Assembly: GCA_022606425.2 (NCBI GenBank) | Contig: JAHDVF020000883.1 | Location: 186,001-250,000 of the forward strand | Direction: 5' to 3' | From: Lepidostoma basale | Taxonomy: Eukaryota > Arthropoda > Insecta > Trichoptera > Lepidostomatidae | DNA length: 64,000 bases | Shown: positions 11,331 to 22,015 of the stretch, piece after piece | Layout: the number at the start of each line of letters is the position of its first letter | Numbering within the stretch: position 1 is the first letter of the stretch | Program-made: the position numbers and the translations under genes | The notes under the pieces: generated by a model | Seen by the model: only the letters and a program-made list of their open reading frames with translations | Databases searched by the model: none | What the model was told of the DNA's origin: nothing

Positions 11331-11455
11331 CGGGTGGTGGTCTAGGGGATAGAACGCTTGACTCCTGATCCAGGGGACATGGGTTCAAGCCTGGACACAA
11401 CCAGATTCCTTCATAATAATGAGCTATTTTCTGCTCACATTGAAGATTGTAGTTT
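11331..11455 (+). repeat. tRNA-derived SINE, copy 1
   Basis: The head looks like a tRNA gene with an A box (TGGTCTAGGGGAT, 11338-11350) and a B box (GGTTCAAGCC at about 11382). The shared tail reads gagctattttctgctcacat. Nearly identical copies lie at 35284-35440 (+) and 32535-32667 (-). The head is not a complete tRNA, so it is an RNA polymerase III-type SINE rather than a tRNA gene. Confidence 0.8.
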
Positions 11456-11699
11456 GAGCATCTACCCGTTCCAGAACAAGTCGCGGAGATCTTGTATTTG
11501 ATCTGTAGTGTGTTTGTGAGTGTGGAAACTGCTGTGTCGGTGTCTTTGGGGTAGCCGAATGTTTGTGGTGTGAGATATATGTTTGTGTTTATGTATTTCA
11601 TTGTTTTTTTTTTTTTAATTACAAACATTACAGTATATAACCAAAGCGCTTATGGGTATACTATACAGGTAGGATACAAAAACACCAAAATACTATTTT

Positions 11700-12488
11700 A
11701 AATTTTAAACAGAATTGACTCGGAGGCCCCCCAGATCTTGAAGAGGATCGTGTGTAGAGGATCTGAGGAGAGTTCGGTCAATGTCTGAGGGTCTGTCGTT
11801 GTGGGTGTTCCTTTGACTAGTGTACGAGACAGGAAGTACTCTGCCTCGAAACAATAATTATTTTGATAGGCGCCGACTGCTGCTTGCTCCACAAGATGTG
11901 GCATCTTCCGGAAAACGGCGTGATGCTACACTGGGTAGTGCGAATCGGTGCGGAGTCCGGGGAAGTGGTGGCCAAGGTCCAAACGATGATTTTAGTAGAA
12001 GGCGACGGTCGCAGATTGATACAGGGCAAGTCTTGAGAAAGACTCTCGAAGTGCGTAAGCGTGACGTAACTCGGGCGAATGTTGGTAGATCTCTGATTTG
12101 TTCGGAGAGTCGGCACTGCTTTTATCTACCGCGGCCGTCTTACAGAGCCGTCTCGCCGGACGAAGGTGTGCCGTGGACCGGTCCGCGGGACTATTGCGCA
12201 ACTCTCTGTGCCCGCGTCTCGGCTCACGCACCTCCCGTCTTTCTCGCCTCGCCCTGTCGCTATCTTACGCCTGCGACCGTCTTATTTATTAAATTCAAAT
12301 AAAGCATATATTCATATATAAAAATCTCGAAATTCGGACGTATGTGGCGGGAGTAACATAAATTCGTAGGCCCGTGGCGGGAGCGACAGAAATTCCGCGG
12401 ACATGGATACGACTGGGAAGATCTCGAGCTGTGAACCTAGAGACCTGCTCTACGAACACATTTACTCTCTCTCCCCCTAGGCATCTCA
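11700..12488. other. GC-rich block of unknown origin, possibly a retroelement terminal region
   Basis: Distinctly GC-rich between 11880 and 12290, with an AATAAA at about 12298. The plus-strand ORF at 11820-12302 has low-complexity Arg-rich text with no recognisable domain. The composition break and polyadenylation signal could fit an LTR or LINE 5' UTR, but I see no matching second LTR. Confidence 0.25.
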
Positions 12489-12775
12489 TCATAGGTTTTT
12501 TAATATGTTTATTTCCAAATAATGTTTTAATACTAAATCGGCGGCGGGGCATCGAATGCCCGCGAGCTGTCCGCTACAACTAGCGTGATGTCTAATGTTG
12601 CTGGATAGTTTGGTGTGTCGGTGAGTCGGACCCCTTGATTGTTTGCTGCCGTTTGCGTTACTCCGGTTGCAGCCCCAGAGTGCGTGTTTGGCGTTGAGAT
12701 CGTCCCTCACTACGACGTTCGATCCCAGCGCCGTGACTGTGTTTATGTCTTTCATCGCCACAATAGGGGTCAAAC
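12489..12775 (-). mobile_element. Jockey-clade APE endonuclease fragment
   Basis: Minus frame: VTALGSNVVVRDDLNAKHAL followed by WGCNRSNANGSK. This is the DxNAKH..WG block of the apurinic-type endonuclease in Jockey-clade LINE ORF2. A normal active site has GDFNAKH; here the Gly-Asp-Phe is replaced, so it is dead. Confidence 0.7.
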
Positions 12776-12789
12776 CTTTCGCATTGAGA

Positions 12790-14230
12790 GTTATTTATTA
12801 TTTTTTTATTGTATACAACAGGTCTCTAGAACCCAGTTACTGTATACATTTTACATTTACAAAAATAACACAGACATACATGTTAAAATAAAACACATAT
12901 CAGCAATTGTGGTATGGACCTATATGATCCTTAAAGGACGCATAGGTCATTTGGAGAATGTCCACATCGACTGACACCTCATTCAAGAGCACCATACCCC
13001 GGGTCATTGTATGCTGCGTCATGACATTTGTTCTGCTATGCGGTATGCACAACAGATCGTGTCTTCCAGCGCGAGCATACCTGTCCGGTGCATTGAGGCC
13101 ATAACACTCCAAGAGGTATGAGCTATCAATGAGGTTACGGAGTATTTTATGTACCTTGTCTTCTTGATTCGAGACTGCGGTACTCTGTGTTAATCAATAG
13201 ATCATTGTGGTACATAAACCTCGGATATACCCCATTCATCCGCGTGTAGAGGTATCTCAGAAATTTTTCTGGATTTGTTCTAATACCTCCACATACTTGT
13301 GCTGGTATGGAGACCATACACCACTCGCGTATTCTAATTTTGATCTAACGATGCTGTTAAACATTGATGTCATCGCTTCTTGTTTTCGGAACTGTTTGCA
13401 AGTTCTTAAGACAAAACCCAGAAGTTTAGTGATCAGAAAAAGTCAGTTTGGGATCAAATACGACACCGAGATCCTTTATTGTGGAAACTGGTTCCAGAGC
13501 CTGATTGTTAATAGTATAAACGAAATCAATTGGTCTTGGAGAACGCGTAAATGTCATTGCAACACATTCTTTTATGTTTAATCCCAGCTTATTTTCCATT
13601 GACCATTTTGCTATCGCATCTATATCAGACTGCAATTTTATGCAGTCATCAATGGACTGGATTCTCAAAAATAGCTTTAGATCATCTGCAAAGAGCAGAC
13701 AGGTGCCGTGCCGAATGCAGTCTTGAATGTCATTTATCAGGATTAGGAATAACAATGGTCCAAGGTTCAATCCTTGCGGAATACCCGATAATGCGGGGAA
13801 CTCTTTAGAATTACATCCACCAATTCTAACAAATTGACTTCTGGAGTTGAGGTATGACGCACAGAGATTCAGCAGTGAGACACTGAAACCCAAATGATGC
13901 ATCTTCCTTAAGAGTACATCGTGATTCACCCGATCGAATGCTTTGGCAAAATCAGTGTATATCACATCTGTTTGAATTCTACAATCTAGTCCCACTGCGA
14001 CATTGTGCGAAAAAGAAAGAAGATTTGTTATTGTGGATTTTTTCGGAAGGAAGCCATGTTGACTTTCTTTGAGAAATGGCATGATCTGAGAGTGAATGTT
14101 TTGGTTATTAACAATTCGAATATTTTCGGAAACGTAGACAATACAGCTACCGGACGATAATTTTTAACCTCTGTCATGTCTCCCGATTTGAAGATTGGAC
14201 TGTGGGAAGGTGGACGATAGTATTGCACGA
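12790..14230 (-). mobile_element. CR1/Jockey LINE: RT domain through 3' end
   Basis: Longest RT in the window. Minus strand from 14228: MTEVKNYRPVAVLSTFPKIF (RT motif 1 region), ESQHGFLPKKSTITNLL, YTDFAKAFDRVNHDVLL, SGIPQGLNLGPLLFLILIND, then LLFADDLKLFL with the catalytic FADD at about 13690. The thumb (VSTIKDLGVVFDPKLTFSDH) ends in a stop near 13426 and the tail continues frameshifted to 12904 (LNAPDRYARAGRHDLLCIPH). The AT-rich end at about 12790-12830 carries AATAAA-like signals. 5' truncated and frameshifted in at least two places. Duplicated tail text is at 14280-14570. Confidence 0.85.
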
Positions 14231-14279
14231 TTATTACTATAGCATAAGGGCTCTGTTATGGCAGATGAGAGCCCCATAA

Positions 14280-14570
14280 CTATACTCGGTGGAATACCTC
14301 TGGATACTTGTGCTGGTATGGAGACCATACACCACTCGCGTATTCTAAGTTTGATCTAACGATGCTGTTAAACACTGATGTCATCAATGATTTCGGAACT
14401 GTTTGCAAGTTCTTAAGACAAAACCCACAAGTATATATTATAGTCAGTCGATGCCAACGTCGGGTTGGAACGTCGGTGATGATATTTTCCTTAACTCTCC
14501 CATCTCCTGGATACGGAGGAATGTTTTTGTGCCTTTGCAAGTAGAGCTTGTCTCGTATCTCTGTTCCCAA
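14280..14570 (-). mobile_element. Second piece of the same LINE family
   Basis: Minus frame includes VFNSIVRSNLEYASGVWSPY and a 130-bp block almost identical to 13300-13430 (gctggtatggagaccataca). Two truncated insertions or a local duplication would explain it. Confidence 0.65.
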
Positions 14571-14877
14571 ATTTTGAGCATCCTTTAACTGATGAAATAC
14601 TTGGCGTAGCTCAGGGGGAAATCAGAGAAATGTTTCAATGTTTTTACTTTAACAGTGGTGTTCTTCGCCCGTTCGTCTGCTCTGTCATTTCCCCAAAATT
14701 CGTTGTAGCCTCTTATCCGAATATATTCTAATTATATGTAGAATATGCATTCGATTCCATTTTGCCTTAAAAACTTAGATTTTTACTGAATCTCAAAGAT
14801 CATAGGATTGTTCAGGAGCCGTTGCTCAAAGCGCTCATGGAGTAAATGAATGGAAAAAATTATTATACAGTAACTAA

Positions 14878-15650
14878 CTAACTAACCATCACGCCGTCTC
14901 CCCGAAAGGGTAGGCAGAAAGAATAGACTGTCACACTTTTACTGATGCGGCACTCCATCCTTCTCTTTTCGCCCCGCGGGAGACGCGGTGTGATGGGCTG
15001 TGAACCTCATCACCACCAATAGGCATCTCCCGCGCACACTTCGATCATCCAACACCCACAAAATAAATCTAAAACAAATAATATAAAATACAATGATATA
15101 AAATAAAAATAATTTAACACAAAATGTTCTTTTTAGATGGTGCACATATTGACTATTTAATTTATTTCCACGAATTCACCGTTTTTTAAATTTAGCGCAT
15201 AATGTAATAACACAATGTTTTTTTCGATGTTGCACGTGTATATATTCTGATTTTGAAAATTTGGTTTGGTTCATGTGGTGCTCCTGTAAATTTGGAGATA
15301 TTTCGTGTATAAGTGAATTGTTTTGGTCAATTTAACTGTTGCCGCACTTTATAATAGTTAATTGTGACACGTAATACGTTTGTACTGTTTTGTTGTTAAA
15401 ATTATATTAGTTTTATCGTTTTTATAAAGAATTTTGACAGGTGTAAAAATATATTTTTCATTTTTTCCAATGACAATTTGAATAATTTATTCAATATTAT
15501 TTTTAAGTTCTTGCTGGTTAAGTGCCTAATTACAGCTTATTTAAAAAACGGTGGATACGTGTAACGTAAATTATAATAAATAAACACAAAAGTCTGGATC
15601 GTCCATGTCAACATGTGCAACATCGAAAAAACATTATTATATAACATGAA
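14878..15650. repeat. Repeat A copy with an inverted second arm
   Basis: 14878-15230 is repeat A on the minus strand. 15390-15650 carries the same family in plus orientation (tttttataaagaattttgac, acatgtgcaacatcgaaaaa). The pair forms a head-to-head inverted structure about an AT-rich spacer. Confidence 0.6.
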
Positions 15651-15659
15651 AATTGGAGA

Positions 15660-15905
15660 GCCGTCTCCAGGCGTTGTCTAGGAATGTAAGATAATCGCGT
15701 AGCCTTTCACATTGCATTGATTTAATGCTTACACCTAATCTTAATAGATAGCGCTAGTGTAGATTGAACTAAAATATGTGAAGTGTTTCTCAACATAGTA
15801 GCATATATACATCTTTCAAAAATTTGTCAGATGTGGTGGTCGTAATGACAGGTCATAAGTCCTGTAAACGCCTCGACCATGTCTTCGTCTCTATTGAGAT
15901 AAAAT
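15660..15905 (-). repeat. Repeat B copy
   Basis: Shares gacaggtcataagtcctgta and tcttcgtctctattgagat with copies at 22430-22740 (+), 25310-25640 (-) and 40600-40745 (+). No coding capacity. Probably a MITE or SINE family. Confidence 0.6.
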
Positions 15906-16205
15906 TAATCCTTAAAAATATAGTATTTTGTTAATAAATTTATTTTTGTTTTTGTGTACAGTATATGATATGTCAAGAGGGGAAATGTTAGTAATATAGC
16001 AGTCTGTTTCTATAGAATAAAATAATTAAGATATTATAAACTACCGAGCAATATAAGTTCTAGTCTAATAATTGATTTGTTCTCTCTGTCCCATAACTAA
16101 ATTACAATTAACCCTACCTCTACACTTAATTCCTCCTCCCACCCTTCTTTCAATTTTATTTTAGTCTATAAGTAATTATTTTCTCATTTTATTAAAATTT
16201 GTACA

Positions 16206-16262
16206 CTGAGGAAGGGCGTCTGTGTCCCGAAACATGTTTGTGAAGAGTGAATAAAATACAAT
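16206..16262 (+). repeat. Hammerhead-like half-site
   Basis: CTGAGGA-A-GGG, loop, CCC-GAAACATGTT, followed within 20 bp by GAATAAAATA. See the finding on hammerhead-like palindromes. Confidence 0.5.
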
Positions 16263-16414
16263 GTTTTCATGTTTGTATAGTTTTATTATCTGTTATTACA
16301 TTGTGTAGAATTATTCCATTTGTATAAATAAACTTTTTACCATATTTTGACTTTCATTTATCCTTCTCTCAGAGGTTCAGAGCTGTCCTTGTTGGTAAGT
16401 ATATTCTTCAAATC

Positions 16415-16940
16415 AAATCAAATCAGTTTATTTTCTCAAAAGATATTACAAACAACAATTATAGTTTAAGGCATCTATTGAGAACAGGTAAAACATAAAA
16501 CATATATAATACCAGGAACGCATGAGAGATGGTTCCACACTAGGAAGACAAGATACCAATCCAAGTCAAGGGTATTTGTCTTCTGAACGTACTTTCACAA
16601 ATATGAAAGACATCGATCTCCGAAGCGATCATGTTCAGCAGTTTGATTGCTCTCCCCACCGGCATCACCAGAGGCAGGTTGGTTCTGCATGCTGGGAGAT
16701 AAAACAGTCTGTGCTGACACTGTCGAAGATAGCCATCCGGAACATAAAGATGGATAGCCTCCAAGATGACGGAATTCTCAAAGAATCCCCTGATTCTTAT
16801 CTGCAAACTATTGGTCCCCAGCATGCCCAAGAGGAATGCAGTGGGATAAAGCCACGGATAGCTACCAAGCTCCCTCATGTAGAGATATCTCAGAAATCTT
16901 TTCTGAACCGTCTCCAACAACTCTTCAATCAGCTGTGAGC
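16415..16940 (-). mobile_element. CR1/Jockey LINE 3' end
   Basis: 126-residue tail on the minus strand: MLETVQKRFLRYLYMRELGS, then FLLGMLGTNSLQIR, YVPDGYLRQCQHRLFYLPAC and VMPVGRAIKLLNMIASEIDV. The 3' UTR runs to an aaatcaaatcaaatc-type tail at about 16415. Similar to 49576-49960, same subfamily. Confidence 0.85.
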
Positions 16941-17119
16941 AATAAATCTATATTTCATTCACAGTTTCTTGAACAATGATCAGTTTATTTACTAAGTCAA
17001 TGCAGCCCTCATACTAAATATGTTTATTTTTAACAGTTCATAACACAGAGCATTTTCTACAGCGCCCTTGAGATGAGTAATTCATAAAAATGGCACTCTA
17101 TAAATTATCCAATTTCAAA

Positions 17120-17335
17120 CAAACAACATAGCGATTCCAGCCAATAAAGCATGTTTCTATGATCGTGCTTTCAGCGTTGTGGGTCCGTTGGCGTGGAATA
17201 GCCTCCATGTTAGTATTAAGTATGTTAAACTTCTGAAGACTGCACTGTTGGGTCAGTCATTTCCTAGTGCGCCCTTGGAGTAATTGATTTTACAAAACGG
17301 CGCACTTAAAATATAAGTCATCAGAATAATAATAA
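17120..17335 (+). mobile_element. L2-like LINE 3' end
   Basis: Reads GPLAWNS-type text (gttggcgtggaatagcctcc), then tagtgcgcccttggagtaat and an ATAATAATAAT tail. Ends like those at 29900-29960 and 41405. Confidence 0.5.
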
Positions 17336-17700
17336 TATTTATAGTTGATCAAATGATTTTAATGAAATCTCTTGATGGAAGTTCATTTTAAATAATAATT
17401 AAATAAAGCGATGTTCTTTAACTATTTTGCAAACGGTTTCGCTGATATTTATAGTTAAAAAGCGTAAATGGCAGGGCACGATGGTGTTCTTGTACCGACG
17501 CTTGTGTATGGAAGCGAAGCATGGAACTGGCATAAGAAGGATGAAAATAGAATAAATGCGGTAGAAATAAGATCTCTTAGTCAAATGTGTCTAAAAAATT
17601 TGTATGATAGAGTGTCAAATGAAAATATAAGAAGTGAATGCGGTGCGAATTAAAGTGTTATGAATAAAATATTATAAAAGGATCATCAAGATGGTTTGGA

Positions 17701-17850
17701 ATTTTTGGAACATAGCTCTCCATGGAACGCCAAACGGACAACGCCGACCAGGAAGACCCCCGAAACGGTGGAGAGAAAGCTGGAGTTCAGCATCTCAAGA
17801 GCACCCGCCTGAAATAACAGACTCCTGAGTCTACCAAAAGCGAAGAAGAA
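17701..17850 (+). mobile_element. Short LINE 3' end with target-site duplication
   Basis: The RPGRPPKRW-type end seen at 4591-4725, in the opposite orientation, terminating in gaagaagaag. It is flanked by agatggtttgga on both sides (about 17689-17700 and 17850-17862), a 12-bp target-site duplication within the RTE sequence. Confidence 0.75.
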
Positions 17851-17896
17851 GATGGTTTGGACACATGCAAAGAAAAAATGGTAAAAAAACTATATC

Positions 17897-19746
17897 GTGG
17901 GTATTCTGCGAAAAAGCACTAAGTCAAAATTTTGCTGTTTTGACTATGATGAGGTTATATTGTTGAAAAAATACTCTACAATCTGCAAAAAACGCACTAA
18001 GTCCTATCTACACTACAAGTCGAGATATTTTCTGTAATGAGTCAATATAACATTGATCCGTTCAGGGAAAAAGCACCAAGGGACTCAATGCAAATTCCCT
18101 GGATACATTTTTGATGATAAATTATCAATAACAATATTTGGGATGTATTCAGCGGAGCTTATGGAGCAGGACTGACTTAAGAAAAGGTGAGATTGTTGGT
18201 CGGCGACATGATATCCCGGAGATGTCTAGTAAGTGATGTCTACATGCTTCACTCAGGGGCAAACGTGCCAATTATTATTTTCTTTCTTTTCTCTTTATAC
18301 TAATTAATTATTATTTTACCTAATGTAATAGGTATTGTACAAAAGATAAAATTATTGCATAACTTTTTTAATTAAAGAAAAAAAACATTTCTGACAAAGT
18401 GACTATAGTAGGTACAATGTACCTTACTGTATGTACGTTATTACGTACCAAATTACCAAAACTGATCATGGCAATTACATCGCTGTACACGAAAAGCACC
18501 GCTAGTATCAGAGTAAATGGATATCTTATAGCCTGGTTTGATATCAATAAAGGTGTCAAACAGGGGTGTGTAATGTCTCCATCGTTGTTTAATCTATATA
18601 TGGACAAGTGCATAAAAGAGCTGAAAGGGTTGGAAGCAGGTGCAAAAATGAACGGTGTGTCAGTAAGCTGTTTGTTGTATGCGGATGACGCTGTGCTACT
18701 TGCAGACAACGAGCACGAACTGCAAGCCCTGGTGTCTAGTATGTATGAGGTATGCAAGCGATACGATTTGATGATGAATGTGAATAAGTCCGAGGTAATG
18801 ATTTTCGAAAAAGAAGGAAGCATGACAGTCTGCAACATTAGTGTAAACGGTGAAAATCTGGAACAAGTGAATGAATTTGTTTATTTAGGAAGTATGTTTA
18901 CAAAGGATGGGAGGGTGGAGAAGGATATTGAAAGAAGGGTTGGGGCAGGCAACAGAATAAATGGTGCACTTAAAGTTGTCATCGCAAACAAAAGCCTATC
19001 CAAAAAAGCCAAGATGGCAGTGCACAATGGTGTTCTTGTGCCGACCCTTATGTATGGAAGTGAAGCATGGAACTGGCAAAAGAAGGATGAAAGTAGAATA
19101 AATGCAGTAGAAATGAGATCTCTAAGACGAATGTGTGGCAAATCCGTGGTGCGAATGAAAGTGTTATGAACAAAATAAGGAAAGGGTCATTAAGATGGTT
19201 TGGACATATGGAAAGAATGAGTGAAGACAGAATGGTAAAGAAGGTATATGTAAACAGTTTGAACGAAGCTAGAAATAGAGGAAGGCCGAGGAAAACGTGG
19301 CACGATCAAATCAATCAAATATTGAATGTCGGTCACGTGAGGAGTCGGAGAAATCGACGTGCGCGCATGACAAGATGTATGATTGTAGAGGAAGCGAGAG
19401 AAGTATGTCAGGACAGAACAGTGTGGCGTTCCATTCTTTCTGCCTACCCCTCGGCGTGGCGTGATGGTTAGTTAGTTAGTTAGTTAGTTAGTATGTACCT
19501 TACTGTGGTATTATGTATCAGCGAAAATGCACTAAGTCATGTCAATCCATTATTATTTTGAAAAAAATGTCCTGATAGTTCAGTTATTATTTATTAAACC
19601 ATTAAATAAAATGTAGTTAATCGATCAATATACCATTTTTCAAATTGGCTTAGTATAAAAACAAATTGGTATATCCTTACACACTTTGAACTTCAATTAT
19701 CTCAGAAGTAGTAATTTTGACTTAGTGCTTTTTGCAGAATACCCAC
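17897..19746. mobile_element. Unclassified TIR DNA transposon
   Basis: Terminal inverted repeats of about 33 bp (gtgggtattctgcg... on the left, ...gcagaatacccac on the right, with internal aaaagcactaagtcaaaatt). The flanking RTE sequence rejoins at TAT. The motif GCACTAAGTC recurs at 17916, 17994 and 19529, and inverted at 19719. No transposase is recognisable in the roughly 800 bp that remain after removing the RTE inserted at 18430-19490. Confidence 0.7.
18430..19490 (+). mobile_element. 5'-truncated RTE LINE with 14-bp target-site duplication
   Basis: RT palm to 3' end: ASIRVNGYLIAWFDINKGVK, QGCVMSPSLFNLYMDKCIKE, CLLYADDAVLLADNEHELQA (catalytic YADD), FVYLGSMFTKDGRVEKDIER, VLVPTLMYGSEAWNWQKKDE. 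A small deletion at 19140 shifts the frame. The tail continues SLRWFGHMERMSEDRMVKKV, RNRGRPRKTWHDQINQIL, and ends in (TTAG)n at 19470-19490. The flanks repeat atgtaccttactgt on both sides, so insertion was by target-primed reverse transcription. It sits inside the TIR element at 17897-19746. Confidence 0.88.
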
Positions 19747-19979
19747 TATGTAAATGGAACTAGAAATAAAGGAAGACCGAGGAAAATTTTGTACAATCAA
19801 ATATTGAATGTCGGTCACGTGAGGAGTCTGAGAAATCGACATGCATGCATGACTTGATGTATGAATGTTGAGGAAGCGAGAGAAGTATGTCAAGAAAGGA
19901 AAGTGTGCCAGTCCATTCTTTCTGCCTACCCCTTCAGCTTAGTTGGTTAGTTTTAGTTTTTTTTATAGTTTAAAGCATC

Positions 19980-20130
19980 TATTTAAGGAAGGGTTAAGTT
20001 CCAGAAATGCATTAGAGATGGTTCTACTTTTTAAAGACAAGATTCTCTCTAAAGTCAAGAGTATTTGTCTTCTGAACACACTTTCACTAATATGAAGGAC
20101 GTCGATCTCCGAGGTAATCTTGTTCAACTC
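19980..20130 (-). mobile_element. CR1/Jockey LINE 3' UTR and tail fragment
   Basis: Same sequence as 16470-16620 (aagtcaagagtatttgtctt, gacgtcgatctccgagg), more diverged. Confidence 0.6.
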
Positions 20131-20164
20131 CAATTTAAATCATTAATATGAATGAAAACAGCTG

Positions 20165-20258
20165 TTTTATAATAGTTTTTTTAAATTTTATGTGAATGAC
20201 ATGTTTCCTTGATAATGCCTTAGAAAGGCGAAACATAGCATTCATATAAATTATAATA
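20165..20258. repeat. Hammerhead-like palindrome (family with aggcgaaacat)
   Basis: Inverted arms gaatgacatgttt / aaacatagcattc around TTGATAA-T-GCCTT, loop, AAGGC-GAAACATAG. Same family as 30560 (split), 57360-57490 and 58375-58520. Followed by ATAATAAAAC. Confidence 0.55.
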
Positions 20259-20299
20259 AAACTTCTAGAAAGCAGAGGTTTTCATTTGTAAGCATTCAT

Positions 20300-21480
20300 T
20301 TATAAGAAGCAAATACGACATTTGTCCCAAGTGCACTGGCCAACACAGGAGCGAGGAATGCACGATTGGAAAGGAAGAGGAGAAAAAGTGCATCAACTGT
20401 GTTATTACCATGAATAAACTCAAATTAAAACTTAAAACAGACCACCCAGCCTGGAACTATGATTGTCCGGTGTACAAAAGAAAAATGGAGATCGAAAAGT
20501 CTAAAATTTCATTTTTTTTTAATAAGAATCAAATGGAAGACATTATTTATTTGAACATTCAAAGTCTACAGGCACATAAGGAAGAGATAGAGGTACTGTT
20601 GGAAATGAAAAGACCTAAAATGATTATGATGAGTGAAACACATATCACGGAGGATATAGAAGACTGTGAGACATATTTTCATGGGTACAACACTATAAGA
20701 TGCGACTCACACAGCCGGCATACAATAACACCTATTGCAACAACAGTGATGATAGATGATGAAACTATAGAAGAAACCTACGACTTTAAGTATTTGGGTG
20801 TCATAATAGATAAAAGACTAACATTTTCCCAAAACACAAAATATGTGACTAAGAAGATGGCCAAAAAAATATCTCTTTTGGGCAGGATTAGAAGATATAT
20901 TGGTGCAGAAACATGCAAGACCACGCAATAATTCTTCTCCATATCAATTATTGTAGCAGCATTCTGTTTCTGGCTAACGAAGAAGATATGAAAAAATGAA
21001 CTGTTCTCCAAAATAAATCACTAAGAATAATCCTACGAAGAAGCAGATACACCAAGATAAGAGTGATACTGAAAGAACTGAAAATGGTGCCGCTTAAAAA
21101 AATAATTATCTTTAATGTGTTGTTTCTTGTGCATAAGATTGTTAATGGACACACCTCCCTAGAATTCATGAGGAAGATTAAGAGTAACCAGCATGAACAT
21201 TCTTATGGGACAAGAAATAAAGACAAGTTGAGGCTTCCATTCAGACATACAAAGATATCACAAAACCCACTAATGTACAAGGCACTGAAGATGTACGAGG
21301 ATGTTCCGCAGGAGATCAGAAGTGAGAAGAAAATGTGTACATTTAGAATAGAATTAAGTAAATACTCGTATGTAACCACACTGTAAAATGAAGATTGTGT
21401 TTTTTGTAATGTAACTGTTCTTGTTAGGACATAAGTAGATACATATGTACTATTTTAAGTTAATAAATAAATAAATAAAT
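20300..21480 (+). mobile_element. Internally deleted Jockey-type LINE (ORF1 end, APE start, RT end)
   Basis: Begins with two CCHC-like knuckles of a gag-like ORF1 (CPKCTGQHRSEECT; CINC...H..WNYDCPVY). ORF2 then starts (MEDIIYLNIQSLQAHKEEIE, MIMMSETHI), which is the first part of the apurinic-type endonuclease. Near 20715 it jumps to the end of the RT (FKYLGVIIDKRLTFSQNTKY, KMAKKISLLGRIRRYIGAET), stops at 20931, and the C-terminal part continues in another frame (KMVPLKKIIIFNVLFLVHKI; KALKMYEDVPQEIRSEKK). The element ends in (AAAT)n at 21460-21480. Most of the endonuclease and all RT catalytic motifs are missing. Confidence 0.85.
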
Positions 21481-21481
21481 G

Positions 21482-21765
21482 GTGCACTCAAAGTGCAAAT
21501 AGAAATATACAGACTGAAGCAAAGATGACAGTGCACAGTGGAGTTTTAGTGCCAACCCTTATTTATGAAAGTGAAGCTTGGAGTTGGCAGAAGAAGGATG
21601 AAAGTAGGATAAAATCTTAGAAATGAGGTCACTAAGAAAAATGTGTGAAAAGACAATGTATATTAGAAAATCTAATGATGAAGTAAGAAAGGAATGTAAG
21701 GCAGATGAATGCGTCCTAAATAAAATAAAGAAACATGGCACATTACTATATTTTTTAGGGACATA
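21482..21765 (+). mobile_element. RTE LINE fragment
   Basis: Contains the tgcacagtggagttttagtg (VLVPTLIYESEAWSWQKKDE-like) block and later RSLRKMC text, with frameshifts. It is joined directly to the tail of the preceding LINE. Confidence 0.65.
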
Positions 21766-21799
21766 CTTTCCAATAAAGCATACTCCATAGCGCACTCAG

Positions 21800-22015
21800 G
21801 GCGCACTAGACTGGTCCCCTATGGGGGGAAAGAGAAAGCGAGGCAGACCTAGAGCCACCTGGAGAAGAGCCCTGCAGGACGAGGTTAAGGCAGCAGGCCT
21901 CACTTGGGATGATGTTAGGCATCAGGCATGCGATAGAGTCAGGCGGAGAAGGTTGCTTGAGGCCCTATGCACCACGGAGGTGTGACAGGACAAAAATAAG
22001 AAGAAGAAGATAGAC
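21800..22015 (+). mobile_element. RTE-like 3' end of a different family
   Basis: Frame reads GGKRKRGRPRATWRRALQDE, AAGLTWDDVRHQACDRVRRR, LLEALCTTEV and stops. It is followed by a (GAA)n tail at about 21998-22013. Confidence 0.7.

Larger units (their letters stand above)
17463..19945 (+). mobile_element. RTE-type LINE fragment carrying nested insertions
   Basis: The outermost layer is an RTE 3' portion: MAGHDGVLVPTLVYGSEAWN, then NRINAVEIRSLSQMC and NLYDRVSNENIRSECGAN. It is interrupted at about 17700 by another LINE end and at 17897 by a TIR element. It resumes at 19747 (tatgtaaatggaactagaaa, RGRPRK-type text) and ends near 19945 after attctttctgcctacccc. Frameshifts throughout. Confidence 0.75.

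Noticed and set aside
11331..11400. Functional tRNA gene
   Set aside because: A and B boxes are present but a full cloverleaf is not, and three dispersed copies share a non-tRNA tail, so it is a SINE.
11820..12302. 160-codon plus-strand ORF as a host gene
   Set aside because: Arg/Ser-rich low-complexity text without a domain, overlapping ORFs on the other strand, repeat-rich setting.
19470..19490. TTAG repeats as telomeric sequence
   Set aside because: The insect telomere unit is TTAGG; these short TTAG runs occur exactly at RTE 3' ends and are the element's tail microsatellite.
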